This document shows, in pieces, positions 1 through 5,113 of a stretch of DNA of 5,113 nucleotides. A model generated the notes under the pieces. That model was not told the origin of the DNA and made no database searches. It saw only the letters and a list, made by a program, of their open reading frames with translations. The stretch's first letter is position 1. Every line of letters begins with the position of its first letter. The position numbers and the translations under genes were made by a program. The DNA is from CAYSXS01 sp043817345. GTDB taxonomy: Bacteria; Patescibacteriota; Patescibacteriia; UBA2196. Location: contig JBDRGZ010000024.1 of the NCBI GenBank assembly GCA_043817345.1, positions 1 through 5,113 on the forward strand, given 5' to 3'.

Positions 1-1385
<1,385 letters not shown>

Positions 1386-1444
1386 TTTTATTACGAAAAA
1401 CTTATTAGTAAAAACGTAAGAAACTAGTTCTTAAAAAAGTGTTT

Positions 1445-1499
1445 ACCCCGTCAAATAATTCCGAAAATTCGGAATTCGGCAATGCCGATTTGACTGGGT
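1445..1499 (-). other. Three-way-junction RNA structure in 16S leader
   Basis: In minus-strand RNA an outer helix joins 1488-1499 to 1445-1456 (11 of 12 positions pair, with one A-G mismatch at 1495/1449). It encloses two hairpins lying end to end without spare bases: 1477-1480/1484-1487 (loop of 3) and 1457-1464/1469-1476 (loop of 4). A further small hairpin, 1504-1507/1512-1515, lies just upstream. The helix arrangement is read directly from the sequence. A role in rRNA processing or folding is inferred, and I know of no named family that it matches. Confidence 0.6.
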
Positions 1500-1525
1500 G
1501 AATCTGGCTTCCCAGAATAATATGT

Positions 1526-1543
1526 AAATCTAATAATAGATTT
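1526..1543 (-). other. Leader hairpin with four-base loop
   Basis: A perfect 7-base-pair inverted repeat (1526-1532 with 1537-1543) has a 4-base loop. It sits between the AGGAGGG run and the three-way junction in the 16S leader. It is A/T-rich and weak alone, but it is one of a series of closely spaced hairpins. Confidence 0.4.
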
Positions 1544-1573
1544 TAAAATAGACGGAAAATTGTCCCTCCTGCT

Positions 1574-1594
1574 ACTTTTTGCTCGACAAAAAGT
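1574..1594 (-). other. Leader hairpin
   Basis: A perfect inverted repeat of 8 base pairs (1574-1581 with 1587-1594) closes a 5-base loop within the 16S leader. On the minus strand the next bases downstream include the purine run AGGAGGG (1570-1564). The tract after the stem is not U-rich, so it is not a terminator. Confidence 0.5.
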
Positions 1595-1636
1595 TATATA
1601 TTGAATTATTAATGTTCACGGTTCTCTTCATCTTTT

Positions 1637-1662
1637 TGTAAATATCTTAATATATATTTACA
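1637..1662 (-). other. Leader hairpin, AT-rich
   Basis: A perfect 9-base-pair inverted repeat (1637-1645 with 1654-1662) encloses an 8-base loop in the 16S leader. On the minus strand it extends by three further pairs beyond one A-C mismatch. It is almost wholly A/T, so part of the symmetry could be compositional. It may act in leader folding or RNase processing. Confidence 0.4.
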
Positions 1663-1711
1663 GAAAAATTTAGACAACAAAAAACAGCTTTGATGCACTG
1701 CTTCTTTTTCA

Positions 1712-1722
1712 TTTTAAAGAAC
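1712..1722 (-). promoter_or_regulatory. boxA-like rRNA antitermination element
   Basis: Read on the minus strand, this is GTTCTTTAAAA, close to the bacterial rRNA boxA core (roughly TGYTCTTTRA, from memory) bound by NusB/NusE (S10) to prevent Rho-dependent termination. It lies about 70 bases downstream of the predicted transcription start, a position like that in other rRNA leaders. Small hairpins precede it (1756-1766 and 1765-1777), one of which could play the boxB role. No convincing boxC is seen. Confidence 0.6.
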
Positions 1723-1797
1723 TCGTGTTTTATCAAACCTGATTAAAACTTATCTCAAACGGTTTGCTACACAAGCACCTATTTGTTATGTATATAT

Positions 1798-1826
1798 ATT
1801 GTATAGAAATGTATAATTAATGTCAA
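1798..1826 (-). promoter_or_regulatory. Sigma70-type promoter for the rRNA operon
   Basis: On the minus strand there is a perfect -35 TTGACA (1826-1821), a spacer of exactly 17 bases (1820-1804) and a -10 TACAAT (1803-1798, five of six consensus bases). Transcription would start near 1791 and run into the 16S gene about 405 bases later. The -35 lies only 9 bases beyond the rpsP stop codon. No A-tract UP element is evident upstream, because that stretch is the end of rpsP. The match is the best promoter in the window and fits a highly expressed rRNA operon; activity is inferred. Confidence 0.8.
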
Positions 1827-1835
1827 GACTGCTAC

Positions 1836-2261
1836 TTATTCAGCCTTTTTTTCTTTAGTTTTTTCTTCTTTTTTAGGTTGTTCAACTTCTTCTTTTTTTT
1901 CTTCCTTTACTTCTTCTTTGCTTTCTGGTTTATCTTCTTTTGCTTCCTCTACTTTTTCTTCTGTTTTATCACCTTCTTTTTTAGCTGTACGTTTTTTAGA
2001 GATATTAATAGTCTTAGCTTTTTCACCTTTAATAATACCTTGTTCAATTAATAGGTTACGAACTGTATTTGTAGGTTGAGCACCAACAGACAACCAGTAT
2101 TCAATTCTATCTTTCTTTAATGATATTTCTTTTGTTCTTGGGTCTATAGAACCTAAAATCTCCAAGGATTTATCCCATGGATCTTTTTGCTTATCTTGTA
2201 CGATTAAGCGGAAATGAGGTAGTTTTTTCCTACCAATGCGTTGTAGTCTTATTGATACCAT
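1836..2261 (-). CDS. rpsP: Small ribosomal subunit protein bS16, long charged tail
   Basis: This 141-residue protein is bS16, which binds 16S rRNA early in assembly of the small-subunit body. Residues 1 to about 82 carry the family signature: MVSIRLQRIGRKKLPHFRL at the N terminus, then the DPWDKSLEILGSIDPRTKE and DRIEYWLSVGAQPT blocks and NLLIEQGIIK. E. coli bS16 is about 82 residues, so residues from about 83 to 141 are an extension. Its last 45 residues are about three quarters Lys, Glu and Asp, and it is probably disordered. The start is fixed by the conserved N terminus. No Shine-Dalgarno precedes it; the upstream bases are U-rich. Usual partners rimM, trmD and rplS are not next to it. 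Instead the rRNA promoter and 16S gene follow in the same direction with no terminator visible between, so read-through into the rRNA leader is possible. Confidence 0.96.
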   Translation of the reverse strand: MVSIRLQRIGRKKLPHFRLIVQDKQKDPWDKSLEILGSIDPRTKEISLKKDRIEYWLSVGAQPTNTVRNLLIEQGIIKGEKAKTINISKKRTAKKEGDKTEEKVEEAKEDKPESKEEVKEEKKEEVEQPKKEEKTKEKKAE

Positions 2262-2267
2262 TTTGTT

Positions 2268-2293
2268 TAAAAAGAAAAAGCTATTTCTTAGCT
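2268..2293 (-). promoter_or_regulatory. Hairpin plus U-rich tract in rpsP 5' UTR
   Basis: In minus-strand RNA the hairpin AGCUA-AGAAA-UAGCU (2293-2279) is followed at once by a U-rich run interrupted by one C (to about 2269), about 8 bases before the start codon. The stem has only 5 pairs, too weak for a confident terminator. It could be a 5'-end stabilising hairpin, a weak attenuator, or just an unstructured U-rich ribosome entry site replacing a Shine-Dalgarno. Confidence 0.35.
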
Positions 2294-2300
2294 GTTTCTA

Positions 2301-2329
2301 ATTATATATCTTTTAATATATTCTTGCAA
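2301..2329 (-). promoter_or_regulatory. Probable rpsP promoter
   Basis: On the minus strand, TTGCAA (2329-2324, four of six consensus bases) is followed after exactly 17 bases by a perfect -10 TATAAT (2306-2301). The start of transcription would be near 2294, giving a 5' UTR of about 33 bases before the rpsP ATG at 2261. The -35 is centred in the palindrome CTTGCAAG (2323-2330). Confidence 0.6.
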
Positions 2330-2334
2330 GAAAC

Positions 2335-2363
2335 TGGAAATTTGTCAAGAAATATGATTTAAT
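2335..2363 (+). promoter_or_regulatory. Probable elp3 operon promoter, near-leaderless
   Basis: TGGAAA (2335-2340, four of six) is followed after 17 bases by TTTAAT (2358-2363, five of six). The -10 is extended by TG at 2355-2356. The start would lie near 2370, only about 3 bases before the elp3 ATG at 2373. This agrees with the absence of any Shine-Dalgarno there and suggests leaderless translation. A rival -35, TTGTCA at 2342-2347, lacks a good -10 at proper spacing. Confidence 0.45.
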
Positions 2364-2372
2364 ACATATATT

Positions 2373-3923
2373 ATGCAGGAAAAGATATTAAAAGATTTAG
2401 TTAAAAAAAATCCTCAGACAGCTGAGGAATTTTTGAGTTGGAAAAGATATATTTCAAAGAAATACAAGATTAATCTTTTACAAAATTCAGAATTAATTGA
2501 AACGTACAAGAAGATGATAAAAAAAGGAAAAATTAAATCAAATAAGAAATTGGAGAATTTAATTAAAAAAAGAGCTGTGCGTACATCTTCTGGTGTATCT
2601 GTAATTACAGTGTTAACTAAACCATACAAATGTCCAGGCAACTGTATATATTGTCCTTCAGAACCTAAGATGCCTAAAAGCTATTTATCAAACGAACCAG
2701 CAGCACAAAGAGCTTTAAGATTAAAGTTTGATCCAGTTAAACAAGTCCAAATGCGTATACAAGCTTTAGAAGCTAATGGTCATAAAGTAGACAAGATTGA
2801 GTTATTGGTATTGGGTGGAAGTTTTACTGCATATACAGATAAATATCAAAAAGATTTCATAACCAAATGTTTTTATGCGGCTAATATATATGAAAAGAAA
2901 AGAAAAATTAAATCTTTAGAACAAGAACAGGATATTAATGAAAAAGCGAAATATAAAATAATTGGTTTAACTTTTGAAACTCGACCTGATGAAATTAATG
3001 AAAAAAATATAAAATTTTTTAGAGAACTTGGATGCACCAGAGTTCAGCTTGGTATTCAGCATATTGATAATAAAATTTTAGCTATAAATAAAAGGGGTCA
3101 CACAGTTGAGGATTCTATAAAAGCAACAAAATTATTAAAACAAAATGGTTTTAAAGTTGATCATCACTATATGCCAGATTTGCCAGGCTCAACTCCGGCA
3201 AAAGATTTAGCCATGGTGAAAAAAGTTTTTACAGATCCAGATTTTAAACCTGATCAAATTAAAATATATCCATGTGTAGTTAATGAGTATGCAGAGGTAT
3301 CTAAATGGTTTAAACAAAAAAAATACAGACCATATTCTAAAAAACAACTTTTTAATTTATTAAAAGGTATTAAAGAAATTACCCCATATTGGGTAAGGAT
3401 TAATAGGTTAGTTAGAGATATTCCAAAAGACTCAATTATTGCTGGAAACAAAATTACAAACCTAAGACAATATTTAAAACAAGAAACAAAATGTAAATGT
3501 ATCAGATGTAGAGAAGTGGGCAATAAAGAATTCAAAAAACCAAAGCTATTCATAACCAAATACAAAGCATCCCAAGGAATAGAATATTTCATTAGTTATG
3601 AATCTTCTAAAAGAGACATACTATATGCTTTCTTAAGATTAAGATTTAATAACAAAAAAACACAAAATATATTTCCAATTCTTAAAGATACAGCTTTAAT
3701 TCGTGAATTACATGTTTATGGACAGATGCTACCAACAGGTGATAAACTTAAGACAAAGATACAGCATCAAGGTTTAGGTAAAAAATTAATGCAACAAGCA
3801 GAAAAGATATCTAAACAAAATAAATATACAAAGATAGCAGTAATTTCAGGTATAGGAGTTAGAGGATATTACAAAAAATTAGGATACCAATTAAAAGATA
3901 CATATTTAATAAAAAATATATGA
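2373..3923 (+). CDS. elp3: Elp3 tRNA wobble-uridine radical SAM acetyltransferase
   Basis: Elp3 uses S-adenosylmethionine and acetyl-CoA to carboxymethylate C5 of uridine 34 in tRNA anticodons; archaeal and bacterial homologues work without the other Elongator subunits. The 516 residues fall into an N-terminal helical tRNA-binding part (1-70), a radical SAM domain with cluster cysteines C87, C91 and C94 in KCPGNCIYCP, and the family blocks SYLSNEPAAQRA (103-114), LVLGGSFTAY (145-154), TFETRPDE (200-207), RVQLGIQH (223-230) and DLPGSTP (269-275). A Cys cluster CKCIRC (374-379) matches the zinc-binding linker. The C-terminal GNAT domain has RELHVYGQMLP (444-454), the acetyl-CoA loop QHQGLG (464-469) and SGIGVRGYYKKLGY (492-505). 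All key residues are present and length is normal. The start matches the family N terminus although no Shine-Dalgarno precedes it. The TGA stop overlaps the next ATG. Confidence 0.96.
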   Translation: MQEKILKDLVKKNPQTAEEFLSWKRYISKKYKINLLQNSELIETYKKMIKKGKIKSNKKLENLIKKRAVRTSSGVSVITVLTKPYKCPGNCIYCPSEPKMPKSYLSNEPAAQRALRLKFDPVKQVQMRIQALEANGHKVDKIELLVLGGSFTAYTDKYQKDFITKCFYAANIYEKKRKIKSLEQEQDINEKAKYKIIGLTFETRPDEINEKNIKFFRELGCTRVQLGIQHIDNKILAINKRGHTVEDSIKATKLLKQNGFKVDHHYMPDLPGSTPAKDLAMVKKVFTDPDFKPDQIKIYPCVVNEYAEVSKWFKQKKYRPYSKKQLFNLLKGIKEITPYWVRINRLVRDIPKDSIIAGNKITNLRQYLKQETKCKCIRCREVGNKEFKKPKLFITKYKASQGIEYFISYESSKRDILYAFLRLRFNNKKTQNIFPILKDTALIRELHVYGQMLPTGDKLKTKIQHQGLGKKLMQQAEKISKQNKYTKIAVISGIGVRGYYKKLGYQLKDTYLIKNI

Positions 3924-4234
3924 GTTTAAAACAAAACCAAAAACAAGTTGATGAATGGATTGCTAATTTCAAATTAGGATACTTTAAACCTTTAGAAATT
4001 CTAGCCAGACTAACAGAAGAAACAGGAGAACTAGCAAGAGAAATTAATCATCGATGGGGACCAAAGAAAAAGAAAGATACAGAAGATCTAAAGGATTTAG
4101 AAGATGAAATTGCTGACATATTATATACTTTAATCTGTCTTGCTAACTCTCAAAACATTGATCTTGATAAAGCTTGGGATAATATGATGAACAAGCTATA
4201 TACCAGAGATAAAGACAGATACGAAAGGAAATAA
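3920..4234 (+). CDS. MazG-type nucleotide pyrophosphohydrolase, YpjD-like
   Basis: This 104-residue protein is a short all-alpha NTP pyrophosphatase of the MazG superfamily, which hydrolyses (d)NTPs to monophosphates and pyrophosphate and often clears non-standard nucleotides. The metal-binding motif is EExxE at E33, E34 and E37, followed by ExxD at E63 and D66. The flanking text (YFKPLEILARLTEETGELA, EINHRWG, LICLANS, TRDKDR) closely resembles Bacillus YpjD as I remember it, and length fits that single-domain family. The true substrate cannot be read from sequence. Its ATG overlaps the elp3 TGA as ATGA, so translation is probably coupled to elp3 and no separate ribosome site is needed. Together with the HAD phosphatase downstream it suggests nucleotide or metabolite clean-up, which is inference. 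Confidence 0.92.
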   Translation: MSLKQNQKQVDEWIANFKLGYFKPLEILARLTEETGELAREINHRWGPKKKKDTEDLKDLEDEIADILYTLICLANSQNIDLDKAWDNMMNKLYTRDKDRYERK

Positions 4235-4238
4235 CAAT

Positions 4239-4886
4239 ATGTCACAAGAAAATATAATAGTATTTGATGTTGATGGTGTTTTGTTAGATAATAAGGCGGG
4301 TGGTTTTAAGGAAGTTTTGGGTAAGTATTTTAATAAACAGAAAGAAGTTGATGAGATTAATGAAAAATATCAGAGAAGAAAACATTTAGGCCCTTGGGGT
4401 TTAGAGCAACTAACAGAATTATATAAAGGATTAGAAGTCGAGAAAGTTGCAGAAGTTACAAAAAATTATGTAGTTGAAAAATTAATGTTAGGTGCGAAAG
4501 AGATAGTAGGGTATTTTAAAAATAAAAATTATTTGGTGGTAGCAATAAGTAGCAACCCAATTTTTATTCTAGAGGAATTAAAAAAAATCTTGGGTGTGGA
4601 CTTAATTTTTGGTAACATTTTAGAAGTAGAGGGAAATAAATATACAGGTAAACTTCTAGAAAAAGTTGATCGTTATATAAAAAAAGAAATTTTGCAAAGT
4701 ATATTAAAAAAATATAATATAACTGGTGATATAATTGTAATTGGTGATTCTATAACAGATTTACCAATTTCAGAATTAGCGACTAAATTTGTTGTTTTTA
4801 ATACAGATAAGGAGGAAGTTATTTCAAAAGCGGACTATGTTGTTCGAGAAAAAGATTTAACAAAAATTTCAAAATTAAACATATAA
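4239..4886 (+). CDS. HAD superfamily IB phosphatase, substrate unknown
   Basis: This 215-residue haloacid dehalogenase-type phosphatase most resembles the SerB-like IB subfamily. Motif I is DVDGV with nucleophile D10 and acid/base D12. Motif II is Ser104 (or 105) in VVAISSNP. The subfamily block LGVDLIFGNILEV followed by KYTGKL (118-139) precedes the motif III lysine, K148 or K149. Motif IV is GDSITD (G169, D170, D174), which binds magnesium. About 90 residues between motifs I and II form a helical C1-type cap that sets specificity and shows no telling signature, so phosphoserine, a nucleotide or a sugar phosphate are all possible. It starts 4 bases after the preceding stop, with a modest Shine-Dalgarno AAAGGA (4224-4229) inside the previous gene's end. 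It is probably cytosolic: no signal peptide or membrane segment is seen. Confidence 0.9.
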   Translation: MSQENIIVFDVDGVLLDNKAGGFKEVLGKYFNKQKEVDEINEKYQRRKHLGPWGLEQLTELYKGLEVEKVAEVTKNYVVEKLMLGAKEIVGYFKNKNYLVVAISSNPIFILEELKKILGVDLIFGNILEVEGNKYTGKLLEKVDRYIKKEILQSILKKYNITGDIIVIGDSITDLPISELATKFVVFNTDKEEVISKADYVVREKDLTKISKLNI

Positions 4887-4890
4887 GGAG
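4885..4890 (+). promoter_or_regulatory. Shine-Dalgarno of the alpha/beta hydrolase gene
   Basis: AAGGAG lies 7 bases before the ATG at 4898 and overlaps the TAA stop of the HAD gene (4884-4886). It is the strongest ribosome-binding site in the window and fixes this start. It also indicates that the ribosome carries the normal anti-Shine-Dalgarno, which is outside the window. Confidence 0.8.
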
Positions 4891-4897
4891 AAAAAAT

Positions 4898-5113
4898 ATG
4901 ACACAGTTAATTGAATTCAAAAATTCAAAAAATAAAACCTTAAGAGGAATTTTAGATAAAACAAGTTCTCCGAAAGGAATTGTTTTTGTTCATGGTTTTG
5001 AACGCACAACCGTTGAGCGAAAGTTCAAAATTATAATTGATAAATTGAAAGACAAAATTAGTCTATTCCGTTTTGATTTTTCTGGTTGTGGATTATCAGA
5101 CGGAGATTTTACA
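4898..5113 (+). CDS. Alpha/beta hydrolase fold protein, N-terminal part
   Basis: The first 72 codons of an open frame run off the right edge. The N terminus (MTQLIEFKNSKNKTLRGIL) resembles the opening beta strands of small esterase or acyl-peptidase-like hydrolases. KGIVFVHGF (26-34) contains the His-Gly oxyanion-hole motif after the third strand. FRFDFSGCGLSDGDF (57-71) matches the FDxxGxGxSxG segment typical of the fold before the nucleophile elbow. The catalytic Ser, Asp and His lie beyond the window, so activity and substrate cannot be judged. It follows the HAD gene by 11 bases with a good Shine-Dalgarno and appears to be the fourth gene of the same operon. Confidence 0.88.
   Translation, partial: MTQLIEFKNSKNKTLRGILDKTSSPKGIVFVHGFERTTVERKFKIIIDKLKDKISLFRFDFSGCGLSDGDFT

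Larger units (their letters stand above)
1386..1797 (-). other. Gene-free pre-16S leader region
   Basis: About 410 bases between the 16S 5' end and the rRNA promoter contain no plausible protein gene on either strand. Read on the minus strand as leader RNA, they hold a boxA-like element, several hairpins (stems 1526-1532/1537-1543, 1574-1581/1587-1594, 1637-1645/1654-1662) and a three-way junction (1445-1499). A small hairpin (1383-1389/1397-1403) straddles the predicted mature 5' end. E. coli rRNA leaders are shorter (roughly 170-290 bases, from memory). Part of this RNA probably pairs with the 16S 3' flank to form a processing stem, but that flank is outside the window. Confidence 0.75.

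Noticed and set aside
1433..1503. Terminator-like reading of the three-way junction followed by TTTTTT on the minus strand
   Set aside because: In minus-strand RNA the stem ends at 1445, leaving six unpaired bases before the U run, and the junction is not a simple GC stem. Termination just before 16S would also make little sense.
1551..1594. T-box or other known riboswitch suggested by AGGAGGGACAA near a hairpin
   Set aside because: The T-box core (AGGGTGGNACCGCG) and specifier-loop layout are absent, and the downstream gene is rRNA.
1386..1797. tRNA or small protein gene in the leader
   Set aside because: No cloverleaf with T-loop and anticodon features, and no coding frame with a start codon after the AGGAGGG run.
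1812..1817. Perfect TATAAT on the plus strand
   Set aside because: No -35 at suitable distance, and it would transcribe antisense into rpsP; probably chance in AT-rich DNA.
2177..3592. Open frames at 2177-2362 (+), 2414-2641 (-) and 3254-3592 (-)
   Set aside because: They overlap rpsP or elp3 in other frames; both of those have clear family motifs, so these are shadows.
3918..3926. Recoded TGA (code 25, as in Gracilibacteria or SR1)
   Set aside because: elp3 ends naturally at this TGA after the conserved GNAT end, inside an ATGA overlap, and no gene has an in-frame TGA.

Overview
The window looks like a piece of a Candidate Phyla Radiation (Patescibacteria) genome, most likely a Parcubacteria-type lineage. 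The evidence is a divergent but intact-looking 16S rRNA with several changes in near-universal positions, a low-GC protein-coding half, a bS16 protein with a long Lys/Glu tail, and a stand-alone Elp3 tRNA-modifying enzyme. Assignment below that level is from memory and tentative. The standard code with TGA as stop fits every gene.

Left part (1 to about 1385, minus strand): 16S rRNA, lacking only its last ~110 bases, which lie beyond the left edge. It aligns without introns to E. coli positions 1 to about 1434. Many unusual bases are paired with compensating changes in helices 18, 24, 28, 35, 36 and 37, so this is a functional, lineage-divergent rRNA. Positions 1386 to about 1797 hold no gene. 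They look like a long, structured pre-rRNA leader with a boxA-like antitermination element, several hairpins and a three-way junction. A strong sigma70-type promoter (TTGACA, 17 bases, TACAAT) at 1798-1826 would drive it.

Middle: rpsP (bS16, 1836-2261, minus) lies directly upstream of that promoter, so the gene for a 16S-binding assembly protein sits next to the 16S gene. Positions 2262-2372 form a compact divergent promoter region between rpsP and elp3.

Right part (2373-5113, plus strand): a tight four-gene cluster: elp3 (tRNA wobble-uridine modification), a MazG-type nucleotide pyrophosphohydrolase overlapping it by ATGA, a HAD-IB phosphatase 4 bases later, and the start of an alpha/beta hydrolase 11 bases after that, cut by the right edge. 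Spacing suggests one transcript. The shared theme may be RNA modification and clean-up of small phosphorylated metabolites, but that is inference.

No defence island, mobile element or CRISPR array is visible. The most interesting material is the covarying 16S rRNA, its long leader, and the rpsP/rRNA linkage.
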